A DNA stretch of 64,000 nucleotides, from contig JAFEKR010000010.1 in the NCBI GenBank assembly GCA_019022495.1, positions 1,550,001 to 1,614,000 of the forward strand. Reading direction: 5' to 3'. The position numbers and the translations under genes are program-made. The notes beneath the pieces are model-generated. The model was given only the letters and a program-made list of their open reading frames with translations, was not told the DNA's origin and searched no databases. This DNA is from Epichloe hybrida. Its lineage: Eukaryota; Ascomycota; Sordariomycetes; Hypocreales; Clavicipitaceae. Within the stretch, counting starts at the first letter, position 1; every line of letters begins with the position of its first letter. Positions 35,177 to 45,416 of the stretch are shown piece by piece.

Positions 35177-36385
35177 GATGTCTGATCTGTGCGATTGGCT
35201 ACTGGGAGGCGGCAATCAAGCTTCAATTGCTGTTATTTAGTGTACGATGATGGCAGGGTTGGAGCAAAAGTTGGGGGATGGGCGGGCAGGTTTTATGCGT
35301 GCCACGGCGTGCCACGCCCCACATTTTTGAAAATCTCGTTGACCTCGCACCGCTACGGACTATGAGGAATGATGCGAAGAATGAAAGAAGAGCAGATGAA
35401 GATTTGCTATCTATGAAATAAAAATCCAACGGGGAGAAAAAATGAAGCTTATTATAAGCTTCAAATCTATCAACAAGTGATTCGAGGTCTTCAAACGAAG
35501 CCTACGATGAGCGATGCGTGAATCGGCATCAACAAACGAAGAAGGATGAAAAGGTGATGCCTCAGATTACAGGCTGCGATGTGAGGCTGTGATATCTTCA
35601 ACAGACTACTCTGCAAATTATAACTCAGGAGAGCATCAGTAAAGCCACTCAATTTGTGCTCATGATCCGAGTTTTGATGTTCGCGCGCCACGCATCAAAT
35701 GCAATGTCTAGATCAGACTATAATAATAAGCAGGGTTCTACAGAAACGACGATGCGCTGTTAGTCCAGGCACCGAGTGAAGCCAGGCCACCACTCCAGCC
35801 AATGAAATTGACCGTCTGGCCACCACTCCAGCCTCCAGCCCGCACAAGTCAATAGTGCCTCCGAAAACCTGGTACGCCGTACGAATTAGACGACGGATGG
35901 CTTTTTTCTTTTCTTTTCTTTTCTTCTTCTTTTCCTAGTACACGGCGACGACCTCACTTTTCGGCCAACCTATCCCCAGGCACCCACAAGCCACCGGCGC
36001 GGCGCATTGGTTCCCCAAAATCCCCCCCTGATATGGGAATTAGGGCCTCCTATCCCAGCCAAAAGCACACATGATGGGATGAAGCAAGTGGCAATCATGT
36101 CCGACGGCACCGCCCCGAGAAAAGTCTAATTAAGTGAATAAATATTACGCCACGACCCAGACGCGGTGCAAAAAAAGTGTGAACACGTAGTAGGGCGTTT
36201 CAGAAAAAAAAAAACCCCAGATAAAGCACGCTCAGAATCCAGAATACAAAACTGAAGCCCATGGAGGAAGAGAAAAAAAAAAAAGACAACATCCGTCCGT
36301 ACTCCATTCACATTACGTTTCGATCCCCCAAACTCCTCTCTGGTAATTGGAGGGGAATAAAAGGAGAAAGTAAAGTCAATCCGCC
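35177..36385. promoter_or_regulatory. Shared upstream region of ARG4 and the epimerase gene
   Basis: A 1.2-kb divergent intergenic region that must hold both promoters. It contains a perfect hairpin near ARG4 (35443-35463), a direct repeat of 'ccaccactccagcc' near 35789-35832, a CT-rich tract (TTTTC)n at about 35907-35935, and an AATAAAAGG TATA-like element about 30 bp before the epimerase ATG. I found no clear TGACTCA general-amino-acid-control site. Confidence 0.4.
35443..35463. repeat. Perfect 9-bp-arm inverted repeat upstream of ARG4
   Basis: TGAAGCTTA and TAAGCTTCA flank a 3-base loop (TTA). It is about 270 bp upstream of the ARG4 start codon. It could be a dimeric factor site or chance; nothing else supports a role. 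Confidence 0.5.
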
Positions 36386-37408
36386 ATGACGGTCCTCGCC
36401 AGGCCTACAATACGGGTCAGACCCCGAGGAGAGATCCTGGTCACCGGCGGCGCAGGCTTCATCGGCTCGAACCTAGTAGACGCCCTCCTGGCAGAAGGCT
36501 GCTGGAAGGTAGTCGTCGTGGACAACTTCGACGGCTTCTACCCACCGGCGATCAAGCGCGCCAACGTCGCTGCTCACCTTTCCAACCCCAACTTCCGCCT
36601 CTACGAGACAGACATCCGGGACGCGGCCTCTCTGCGCACAGTCTTTGCAGAGAACAACCTCTCGGCCGTGGTGCACCTCGCCTCGCGCGCCGGCGTGCGG
36701 CAGTCCCTGCAGCACCCGGGCTCGTACATCGACACCAACGTCGCCGGCACGCTGAACCTGCTCGACTGCGCCCGGGACTTCAGCGTGGCACAGTTCGTGT
36801 TCGGGTCCTCGTCCAGCGTGTACGGGCTCAACGCCAGCGTCCCGTTCTCCGAGGACGACAGGACGGCGCGGCCCATCTCGCCGTATGCTGCGTCCAAGAC
36901 GGCCGCCGAGCTGCTGTGCCACACCTACTCTCATTTATACGGCATCCGCTGCATCTGCCTGCGCTTCTTCACAGTCTATGGGCCTCGCCAGCGGCCCGAC
37001 CTGGCCATTCACAAGTTCACAAGGCTGATAGACGAGGGAGAACCTGTGCCCGTGTTCGGTGACGGCACCACCCGTCGAGACTACACCTACGTCGTCGACA
37101 TCATACAGGGGGTTCGCGGGGCAATTGAGTACCGCGCATCCATGTACGAGGTCTTCAACCTTGGCGAGTCGCAGACCATTGAGCTGCGGGAGTTGATCGC
37201 CCTGATCGAGAAGGGTCTGGGTCGAGTGGCAGTCCTCGATCGACGAGCCGCGCAGCCCGGTGACATGGCCGTCACGTTTGCCGACGTGTCCAAAGCAAAT
37301 CGCTTGCTGGGATATCAGCCCACGACGAAGATTCAAAATGGAATACCTCTGTTTATTCAATGGTTTCTAGCCCAAAGACGGACTCCTTGTTGTTCAGACC
37401 CACAGTAG
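36386..37408 (+). CDS. NAD-dependent epimerase/dehydratase, UDP-glucuronate 4-epimerase-like
   Basis: Extended short-chain dehydrogenase predicted to interconvert NDP-sugars at C4, most like UDP-glucuronate 4-epimerases. The 340-aa frame has no intron. The Rossmann motif TGGAGFIGSN is at residues 20-29, with an acidic residue after beta-2 (VVVVDNFD, D46). GSSSSVYG (140-147) supplies the catalytic Ser, and SPYAASK (165-171) is the YxxxK pair, Y167/K171. It also has RFFTVYGPRQRPD, GDGTTRRDYTYVVDI and FNLGES, standard in sugar epimerases. A short N-terminal extension (1-16) has no targeting look. The start is the first ATG, in context CGCCATGA. The overall wording is closer to bacterial enzymes than to fungal Gal10-type epimerases, so transfer from bacteria is possible. 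It is convergent with the glycosyltransferase gene, only 110 bp away. Confidence 0.9.
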   Translation: MTVLARPTIRVRPRGEILVTGGAGFIGSNLVDALLAEGCWKVVVVDNFDGFYPPAIKRANVAAHLSNPNFRLYETDIRDAASLRTVFAENNLSAVVHLASRAGVRQSLQHPGSYIDTNVAGTLNLLDCARDFSVAQFVFGSSSSVYGLNASVPFSEDDRTARPISPYAASKTAAELLCHTYSHLYGIRCICLRFFTVYGPRQRPDLAIHKFTRLIDEGEPVPVFGDGTTRRDYTYVVDIIQGVRGAIEYRASMYEVFNLGESQTIELRELIALIEKGLGRVAVLDRRAAQPGDMAVTFADVSKANRLLGYQPTTKIQNGIPLFIQWFLAQRRTPCCSDPQ

Positions 37409-37518
37409 ATGTAAAGTAGACATATAGTCCGTACGGAGTACATGAGCGTCTATGATATTAGGACAATAGCCCAATAATGGAGAGGGGTTGTTGACAACAG
37501 TCAACTTGTGATCTTTCA

Positions 37519-39387
37519 TCATTTGAATGGCCCTTCTGCGTCGCGAAAAACTTCATCCCACCAGTGCTGGCCCGGTCCACGGACCGGTTCATCAGGGTAC
37601 TGACAGACATGTTGAAACTCCATGTTTGCCAACGGAGCCCGGGCCGAATCAACCATCAATCGTGGCCGCCTGTCTGAGGCCTCGGCCGGCGGAGCCCAGT
37701 ACCTGACGTCCACGCCGCCCTCAGCATCGACTGCTGCCAATGGAGCAGCAGCCTGCTCGGTAGTCGCCATGCGTAGGGCAAGGAGGTGTCGGAGTTCCTG
37801 GTAAAACCAAGGCTGGTCCCACCAAGAGGTGCGTCTCTCCTTGAAGCCGTTGTGGTGTACTATGACGGGAACGGATTCGGTGAAGAAGTCGGCATAGAGT
37901 GGCATCTCCCCCCAGTCTGGTGACTCGATGACGCCCGTGAGCGGATTCCGCGCTGCCACAACATCGTTGGGGATGCCCGTGAGTCGAACGGGTGATATGC
38001 CCAGCGCAGTCGAGTGTTGGTCAATCACGGTCTGGTTGTTCAACGAAACAAAGGCTCCGTCGAAGAGGCCGTCCTCCGTGTCCGTCCAAAAGGTCTGAAT
38101 GGACAGCTCCTGATGGTAGTCGAGACCGAAGTGGTACTCGAAATCCCGATCCATCAGATTTTTGGCATCATCATCGTCAAAAGCAGCGTCTTTTGCCCTT
38201 CGCCATTGTCTCCAGACCTCTTGCTCGCCCAACACTTCACCAGGGATACCCTGTTCGCTGAACAAGTGGATGCCTTGGCCAATGCCCGCTTCCATCTTCT
38301 GCGAGGCACGGCGGAACAGGCGCCTCATGTCGCCTGCAGGTCCCACGTAAACACCTCCGTTGATGTACTTGGGCCGATGATCACGGTGCCTCGTTGCATT
38401 CTTGTCCGTGCCTGGGCCGTAAAGATCAGCTCTCAACGGACTGTCGGGCAATCTTTCGCAGTGCATGTTGGAACCCGAGTCGGGTTGCGGGTGGCAGTTC
38501 TTCCCGGATGCAGCGACGATGGTCTGTTGCATGGGCATGGGCTCCTTGTTGCCACCCCACTGTTGACGCAGCCTATCGTTGGCCCTCTTGTTGATCGCAT
38601 GGTACCGTTTTAGGAGAACCTCGACGGGGAGTTGGAACCATACATCGTAGGCGTCAACCATGAGCACGAGGTCGTCATCCTCGAGCCTCTCATCGGGATG
38701 CGCATCAGGATGCATCGCAGCATCGAGGTACTTGACGAAGCCAGGGATCTTGGGGAGATTTGCGCCGCCCTCCCATTTCGTTACCGCATGATAGTCGATT
38801 CCCCAATTGATGATGATGGGGCTCGGGTAACCGAGAGCAAGCGCCGTCACTATCGTCTTGCAGAGATCGGGATTTGGTGACGTGGCGGGAATGACCAAAA
38901 CGAGACGGCGATCTCTGCGCAACTCGCTTGCTCGTTCGGGCTGATCAATCGCACCTTGCTCTTCAATGAGGTCTACGTTCTTCTCCGGTCCAGGATGCAC
39001 AACAACATCTGGTGAAGCGGTGTTCTCGGGAACATGTACATCGATATGAGATGGAGTCGGACTGGGACTGTTCGGATGTGGCGTAGGGTTTGGAGTCGTG
39101 CTGCTTTGCTGATACTCTACTTCAAGAGTCTGATTCTTCGGTCGCTGCTCTACACTCGACGTTTGATTGGCCTGAGGATGGCCTTGCGTCTCGAGATTGA
39201 CGCGCGTCCTCGGATATGAAATCAGGATGAGGAGAGCAAAACACAGAGTGATGAAGAGGATGGAGGCCCTGGAGAGCTTCCGCATGCCTAATGAGATGGA
39301 ATATCTGAGCAGTTGACAGTTCGAGCCATAGTGGCTATTCTTCCATGGCCGTAGCGTGTCCAGCACACCGTGTTTGAGGCCACTCAT
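37519..39387 (-). CDS. Type II membrane glycosyltransferase-like protein, fungal
   Basis: 622-aa intronless frame; a shorter start at Met35 (39285) is equally possible and gives the usual short cytoplasmic tail (MRKLSR). One membrane segment spans residues 41-57 (ASILFITLCFALLILIS), followed by a Pro/Thr/Ser-rich stem (about 60-150) and a lumenal catalytic region from about 160. RLVLVIPATSPNPDLCKTIV begins the domain. A metal-binding-type acidic motif DAYD occurs in LVLMVDAYDVWFQLP (D245, D248), preceded by INWGIDYHAV. Later, YINGGVYVGPAGDMRRLFRR (about 340-370) resembles the acceptor-side loop of GT-A enzymes. The topology predicts a Golgi or ER enzyme. The domain recalls PLOD/procollagen-type transferases, but the sugar and acceptor are unknown. 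The 3' end converges on the epimerase, so joint regulation is not implied. Confidence 0.85.
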   Translation of the reverse strand: MSGLKHGVLDTLRPWKNSHYGSNCQLLRYSISLGMRKLSRASILFITLCFALLILISYPRTRVNLETQGHPQANQTSSVEQRPKNQTLEVEYQQSSTTPNPTPHPNSPSPTPSHIDVHVPENTASPDVVVHPGPEKNVDLIEEQGAIDQPERASELRRDRRLVLVIPATSPNPDLCKTIVTALALGYPSPIIINWGIDYHAVTKWEGGANLPKIPGFVKYLDAAMHPDAHPDERLEDDDLVLMVDAYDVWFQLPVEVLLKRYHAINKRANDRLRQQWGGNKEPMPMQQTIVAASGKNCHPQPDSGSNMHCERLPDSPLRADLYGPGTDKNATRHRDHRPKYINGGVYVGPAGDMRRLFRRASQKMEAGIGQGIHLFSEQGIPGEVLGEQEVWRQWRRAKDAAFDDDDAKNLMDRDFEYHFGLDYHQELSIQTFWTDTEDGLFDGAFVSLNNQTVIDQHSTALGISPVRLTGIPNDVVAARNPLTGVIESPDWGEMPLYADFFTESVPVIVHHNGFKERRTSWWDQPWFYQELRHLLALRMATTEQAAAPLAAVDAEGGVDVRYWAPPAEASDRRPRLMVDSARAPLANMEFQHVCQYPDEPVRGPGQHWWDEVFRDAEGPFK

Positions 39388-39832
39388 TTTCGTCCATGCC
39401 TCGTGTCAATCCGGGCGTGCACATCAGGGGGAGATGGGTGGTGCGAGATGTGGAAAAGGGAGGGGCACTGGGCACTGCCAGTGACCCGGGTCAGGGGTCA
39501 GGTCACACTGCGCTAGCGGATACGGTGGTGTCACCTCGCCAAAATGCCTGCAGGCTCTGTCTGGGTGCGCCTTGTCTCCCTCGGAGTCCCTCCTGCAGGG
39601 ATTTTACCACTTCGACATTCAAACAGGCGAGTGACTAATGATACCTAGCATTGCTACATAAGGTACGGCTATAGCAATACAAGAAAGAAATATTCATTCA
39701 GTAGTGCTTTGCACCGTGCTGACGTCCTTTATTACTCTCGCCAGCATGACCTCGACAAGTCCCTCCGTGCCGCCAACTCATCTCCGTCCGCGTCATTCCC
39801 TAATCGTCTAGGTCCCGGCCAGAGACGGGACG
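39388..39832. other. Intergenic, no gene seen
   Basis: Upstream region of the glycosyltransferase and 3' flank of the broken secreted-protein gene. Nothing coding stands out; short CACTGGCA/TGCCAGTGA-type repeats occur near 39467-39484. Confidence 0.4.
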
Positions 39833-40524
39833 CTACGCCCAGTCAATAGCAGACGCATTCTTGTGGCAAAGAGATGGCAAAACATGTTTAAGGCCGGCTA
39901 AAGCTCCCCTCTGAAGATTGTTGGGCTTGGTACATTCGGCGATCAGACTGACAGGTGCGCAATCGTGAGGAACAACGCCACCGCCGGTGCGGTTGAGAAA
40001 CTGCTTGAGGATGCTGAACTTTTGGCCGCCATAGTACGGAACTGCTTCGTTGCACACAGCCAGATTGTCCATTCCGACGACCAAGGCATGGCCGTTAGGA
40101 GGTCTGGCGATGTTTAGACCGGGCTGGCCTGGACCAGCGTCGAGCCTTAAAGTCGAAACGTCCCTGCTGCCTTCATCCAAGCGAGTGGTGAGGCCGAAGA
40201 TTATTGCAGGCTCGCGGTGGTAGGGGCGGGGGCCAGGGGAGCAGAGCGAGCGACCTGAGACTTCTTCCTAGGAGCCATTCTGGTAGAAAGTTCGACCACG
40301 TTCAGAGCTACTGGCACCCAGGAGATTGTGAGGTGGGCAATGTGAATGCTCTGGATATATCTGCCGTGCACTGGCTCCCCCGCAAGATCGCGAGAGGCAT
40401 CAGTGACATTGATAACCAGGTGGAAGCCGAAAGACAATAACAAGTCAGATGACGTGGCTCGGCCGATCACGGGAGAGGCTGCCGAAAGGCTGGCGAGGCA
40501 AACAGCAGCAATGGTGAACCGCAT
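39833..40524 (-). pseudogene. Secreted fungal protein gene with frameshift and in-frame stop (DUF7907-like)
   Basis: The first frame (from 40524) gives a signal peptide MRFTIAAVCLASLSAASP, then LLLSFGFHLVINVTDASRDL and VHGRYIQSIHIAH. After about 40335 the coding texture moves to another frame (LLGASSSERGRTFYQNGS), which meets TAG at about 40279. It then continues FGLTTRLDEGSRDVSTLRLD and runs to the stop at 39833, with VVPHDCAPVSLIAECTKPNN and a C-terminal DWA. The two halves look like one secreted protein of about 220 aa with paired Cys, similar in layout to uncharacterised fungal proteins in the DUF7907 group. No GT-AG intron with good signals rejoins the frames, so I favour a pseudogene with one indel plus one stop. 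A sequencing error or missed intron is the alternative. Confidence 0.6.
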
Positions 40525-42369
40525 GATGAGAGTTTCTGAAAGTATATGCAGGGATTCAATAAAGTCTTAGTGGTTTGGGGATGATGGAATGCTTTTTTTG
40601 TTGTGTGGGATTGTGCAAAGAATGGAGAAACGAACGTGAGGCTGCGTGAGGTTTTCCCATCCCTTTTTGTACTCGTTGAAGACAACACTCGCAGAAAATG
40701 GAAGTAAGTATGCAGCCGTCAAGGTGGTCAAAGTGGTCATCGCATTGCAAGAGCTCGTCGCCTCGACTGCGCCAAGTTTTGCACCTGCTGCCCTCCCTGA
40801 CCGGGCCGCAACATCCCAGTCTTCGTCTTTCAAGGGCAAAGGTAAGCGGCAGTGGAAGACGCGGTTGCCCAAGTAGAAAAGTCGACGGACAAGAACACCT
40901 CAAGCCGCCGGGCACGACCTGCCGCGACTTCCATCATCCTCAGATGCACCCCAATTCGCCCATACACCTGAAAATACAAGTATTCAGTACACATTCCAGC
41001 CTTTCTCTCGAAGCTCCGCGCTGCCCATCTCGATAGTTCGCATTCATCCACTCTTACATTGTTCAAGTACATGAGGAGGACAACGAGAAATATCTTGAGA
41101 ATTGATACAATCGTGTGCGATACTGTGAAACCCTGTAAAGCAAACAATTCACAGCACCGCGCCGTCGTCTGCGGCCACGGCAAGCATTCGACAGAACACA
41201 CGCACAGAAGAAATGAGGCTCGTCCTCCCAAAACGGTAGCAATAGCAAACAACGCGATCACCCCTCAATCACATAAGCCACACTACCATCTTGGTCTCTT
41301 AACTCATCTGACCCAAAATGACGAAGCGAGCGTGCATTAGACCAGACGCCTCGACGCCCGAAAACACAAAAAAAAAAAAGGGAGCGCCCACGGGACCCTC
41401 GGCTCACGACTTCTCTCCCATCACCTGTCATTTTCTCCGTGCACTTCACGGTCCGGTACGTGAAGGTGGGGGAAAAATGAGCAAGCATCCAGCCATGACG
41501 TGGACATTATCTGGGTTGGGGTTGGACGAGAAATGATGGCCACAAAGCAGGTGTACAAAATTTGCATCCCTCATTTCTGCACTGCGCGAGATGAAAAGAC
41601 AGCGAAGCAGGATGAGGCTTATCGGACCGGCAAGCCCGCAAGACTCACTCGCCGATGCATTCTATTTTTGATGGTCACAGCCAGTGTAGGTCTGAAGTGA
41701 GCACGCAGAAGGATGTGTCGGAGTTACGACATCGCCGTCTACTTACCGTCGGTGATGACTACATCACATATCACGCACGGGGGTTGCCTTAGATCGGACC
41801 GGGGCCGACTTCAGACGTCACTAATGCGTCTTTGCTGGTTGGGTTGAAAGGACCACGTGCGACTAGAGGGCTGGGTGAGGATTGAGAATGGCTAGTAGAA
41901 TCCGTCAGTCCTGGTTAACCTGATGAATGGGCTAATTCGTCACTGCGGTCCAACTGACAAATAAGAGTACATTAGAAAGTGATGCATATTCATGAGCTCC
42001 GGTGGGTGGTATCGTTTGTTGCTTCTAAGTACATATAGATTCTCTACAAAGGGGAGCAAACACCGTCGAAATGACACAAGGAGAGCTACTCTCGTTTTCA
42101 GATCAATCTCTTCCATTCCAGCGTTCGTGCAATGGCACCAAACGTATCTTCGAAGAACAAGGTCGGACGTGCAAATCGATGGTACTAAAAGGACAACAAG
42201 AAGGAAAGTGAAAAAAAAAAAAACCTTTTGCTGGCTGGCTGCAATGGGTGCGTGGCCTCAGATAAGAGGCTTCGAGTTGAATCTGCGTAGAAATCAATGA
42301 GAGGAAAAATTAGGTCGGCAGGTACAAGTAGTTCGAAATCATGCTCCTTGAGTCCTTGATAGTCAAGGA
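40525..42369. other. Intergenic, no supported gene
   Basis: 1.8 kb of GC-balanced sequence. Short frames on both strands overlap without domain content. An A12-13 tract lies near 41368-41380 and another A run near 42211-42222. The region includes the 3' flank of the two-exon gene at 42370. Confidence 0.4.
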
Positions 42370-43258
42370 TCATGAACGGGCCCAGAATTTTCGCTGTGAT
42401 TTTGGTTTTGATTTCGACTGCACTGCGTGCGGGGGCCTGCTGCTCCGGAGACACCGGTCGAGCATTTCCCGTCCCTCATTGGGTAGATCGATGAGCGAGT
42501 CATTGAGGGTATCGATGATGAAAGGGTTCGCTGTTCAGATGAAAGTCCGTATTAGCCGAGATTCAGACTGAGAGACTTGGCGCATTTGCCCCGCACTGCT
42601 GAGCTAGGACGGACGGCCCCACATGGCAGTTGCCGTGCAGTTGGCTGACCTAGTCCGTAAGCGCGTAGCAGGCGCGATTGGTCTGGCACTTTCATGTTGC
42701 TCGCAAGGAGCAGCTAGCTTCGGCGAACCAGGCTTGCGACCACAGGCAAAGGCCAAGCAACAACTGAGGACTCGGGCAAGACAATTTCGCCTGAGTCCTG
42801 ACGATGATGTTGGTACCAGATGGGATGCAGCCCTCGGAAGCTATCGCCCAAGGGCAGGGCAGGGCAGCAAATAACATGGGAACGTAAACAAGACGAGCAG
42901 GACAACACAACGGCCCCGGGGTCCATGACTTACGCATCAGATCTATTCCAGCTTCGCCTGCATTGACCGCCAAATCCATCCTCGTCGAGTTGTAGCACCC
43001 GTACAGCTGCTGCAGCTCGAGCATGCATCGCCAGAGCTCGCGCGTGTCTTCGGTGGTCATGCCCTCGCAGGTGCGACCTGATGTGGATGGCGTGCTCGGG
43101 TTGCGATCTCGCCTCGAGTATGTGAAGAATCGCAACGACGATCGGCGCGACGTTGTCGGTGATGAGGCCTCTTCCTCGTGTGATGCCCAGGAGCAGGCCG
43201 ATGAGATGGACGACGCTGATGACAGTCGACGAGCCGAGTGTTTGTAAATGTCTTGCAT
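42370..43258 (-). CDS. Two-exon hypothetical protein, 161 aa
   Basis: I do not recognise the family. Exon 1 (43258-42934) starts MQDIYKHSARRLSSASSISS, followed by a Ser/Arg-rich N-terminal third (to about residue 65). A predicted helical segment TEDTRELWRCMLELQQLYGC with NSTRMDLAVNAGEAGIDLM follows. A GTAAGT donor at 42933 and a CAG acceptor at 42531 remove a 403-nt intron. Exon 2 (42530-42370) continues in frame with PNPFIIDTLNDSLIDLPNEG and REMLDRCLRS, ending in a basic tail. The intron is long for this window, but the phase match and coding quality on both sides support it. Without splicing the frame runs on to 42692 with no meaningful sequence. There is no signal peptide or membrane segment. 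The Ser/Arg-rich start suggests a disordered, possibly phosphorylated region. Confidence 0.6.
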
Positions 43259-45030
43259 TGTTGAAGTTTTGGAGGTGCCAGTGGCTGGTGAGAGAGAGAC
43301 GAGAGGGGTGTTGGGTTTCTTTGTGTTGCAAACTCAAAAGGACCAGTGATGTATGATGTAAATGTATATACTTCAGACATCAATCAACCCAGACACGGGC
43401 TGGACGGGTGGATGGGTGGACGGGTGCAAGGGTTTATTTTAAACCACACGGATCGGACAAAGGCCAGACGAAAATTCGGGGATACAGGATCCATCCATCG
43501 GCCAAGGAATTCTCCATTCGGGCCTTGGAAACCTTTCATCATGTCTCTGGTTCTTGCCCTTTCTTTTCCCTGACGGCCACCCTGGCACTGTCAGTGACTC
43601 CTGTGAGTTGCGAGTCACCCAGAGTCACCCAAGCATTTGTTCACGCTTTCGGCCGGCTGAGTGGCTGACAGCTGTCGTCGATCTGATGTTTTGGTGGGCC
43701 GGGAGTGGGCCCATCGCGGCATCGGGTCCTGGAGGCCTGGTCGGACCCATGACATGGCATGGCATGACATGGCATGGCATGACATGACATGACATGACAT
43801 GAACAGCAACAACGCAGAGCAACGCAGCAGGAAGCCACGATGGAGAGGCAGAGGGAGGACATTCCTCCGCACTGGAGGCAGGTACGTAGGATAGGGCCAC
43901 TGCGCTACGGATTACAACAGCAAGAAGGTGGGATCGTGCCTTGCCTGCGTGTGCCTTTTTAGCGACATGCAACAACTTCTGCCAAGGATTGTGCGTCCAA
44001 TGGCCGCTACATCCACTCTGCATGATACTACATGTGTAAAATGGAGGTAACCCGATACCAACAAGTGGCTCTACGATAGATTGGGTTGCGCGTTCATCTG
44101 TTCTTTGTCATGGTCTCTCTTTTCTTTTGTCCTTGAACAAGTCTGAATCGTGAAGCGCGTCTCAGGATCGAATCCAGTGCTGTGCGATCCCGGTCCGTCA
44201 TTTCTTCAAGTCCACACACACAATTGCACAATCAGAGCCTCTACATGTAATCCGTACTCCCTACATCAACAAACGAATTCGCCTCGCACCAAGGGGGAAA
44301 ACAACTAACTGTCTGGTAGTGTGGTGGTGGAACAAAGTACTCTGTACGGATTATTCCGTATTCCGTACTGTGAAGGGTGACATCGCATCAAGCAGACGGA
44401 GCCAAAGTGTGAATTGGGGTGGAGAAGGTCAGTCAGACAAATCTGAGATGGACAAAATGACAGGGTCAATGGAAGCACACGAAACCACCAGCTGGCTCTA
44501 CTCTACGGATCCGTAACACTTCGGTAAAAGAAGCCCGCCAAAAGGGCGAAGTCACCGCTCCGGTATGTCAGTACGAAACGAAACGATGATGTATTACGTG
44601 TACGGATTACGCGTTGGGTGCCGCAAATGCCGCTCAAATGCCGGTATGCACGCCGGTCTTTCCGCTTCAAGCAATGGGATTTTGGGCTGACGCACCGTGG
44701 CATGGATATCGGGCCATCGGGCCATCGGGCCATCTGGGTCGATAGTAAGGTTCCTTGAAACGGCTTTAACGCCTCAAAGTTTGAGTTTTATTTCTCATCA
44801 ACGGTGGCCAAATGCTTGTCACCCCATCCCGCGTGAGGAGAATATACGTTGAGAATCGTACGTCTGTTTGTTTGCCCAGGTGCCTGACGCCGGTGCCCGC
44901 AACCCGTTCCCCGTGGCGCAAACCTACAGAGTTGCATCAATATTCCACCTTTTTTTTTTTTCAAATTCAAAATGCTCCCTAGACTATATTTTGAGTAGCA
45001 CTAGGTTTCTGGCGATGGTATGCAGGTAAG
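43259..45030. other. Intergenic with short repeats
   Basis: No gene is supported. Contents: a CATGA/CATGG pentanucleotide array (43748-43802), several GTACGGATTA/TCCGTACT motifs (44247-44366, 44599-44608), a triple ATCGGGCC repeat near 44708-44735, and a T run near 44952-44961. Confidence 0.45.
43748..43802 (+). repeat. Pentanucleotide microsatellite CATGA/CATGG, 11 units
   Basis: Eleven consecutive 5-bp units of CATGA or CATGG. The period-5 array creates several misleading open frames on the minus strand. Confidence 0.95.
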
Positions 45031-45032
45031 TA

Positions 45033-45120
45033 CAATGAAACCCCCCTATTAAAGCAGCCAGGCCAACTAGGCCAAAAACGGAGCGCGCACCCCTAACAGT
45101 GGCTGCGATAAACGAGCACA
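45033..45120 (+). mobile_element. Possible Tc1/pogo-type transposon terminus fragment
   Basis: TA followed by CAATGAAACCCCCCTATTAA and an 'aaagcagcc' stretch. This resembles the ends of pogo/Fot-like elements (CAGTGGAACC-type starts, TA target). No matching opposite end was found, so it is at most a fragment. It sits directly next to MITE copy 1. Confidence 0.3.
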
Positions 45121-45130
45121 TAGATGCTTA

Positions 45131-45414
45131 ACACCCCCCCCCCCATGAATTATTTTACAAATCTACATGCCCCAGTTTTTCGTTTCTCTCTCACAGCTGT
45201 GATTAGCTACAAGTAATACTATTATTGGAGAGCTATATAAGGAAAATGCATAGGATAGTACTATAAAATAGTACATCCGCTTCTCTATAGGCTATTAGTA
45301 ATAAAAAGTACCTTTTAATCCTAGCCTTTATCTCCCTTATTTTCCCTGCTTATACCTGATTTGCTTAATTTTCCTTGTTATATAGATTTGTAAAATAGTT
45401 CAGGGGGTGTATTG
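45131..45414. mobile_element. MITE copy 1, about 285 bp
   Basis: Shares long blocks with 46570-46856, including TCTACATGCCCCAGTTTTTC and AGTACCTTTTAAT-type segments. Its ends are imperfect inverted repeats (ACACCCCC...ATTATTTTACAAATCTA against the complement of TAGATTTGTAAAATAGTTCA). The right end is flanked by TA (45415-45416). The left boundary is uncertain because of an 11-C run at 45134-45144. There is no coding capacity. Confidence 0.65.
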
Positions 45415-45416
45415 TA

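Noticed and set aside
43748..43802. Short-period array considered as a CRISPR-like or regulatory array
   Set aside because: Plain 5-bp microsatellite without spacers, in a eukaryotic genome.
44160..44200. Possible tRNA T-arm (atcgaatcc)
   Set aside because: No matching acceptor stem, D-arm or anticodon arm could be folded around it. No tRNA or rRNA gene was found by eye in the window.
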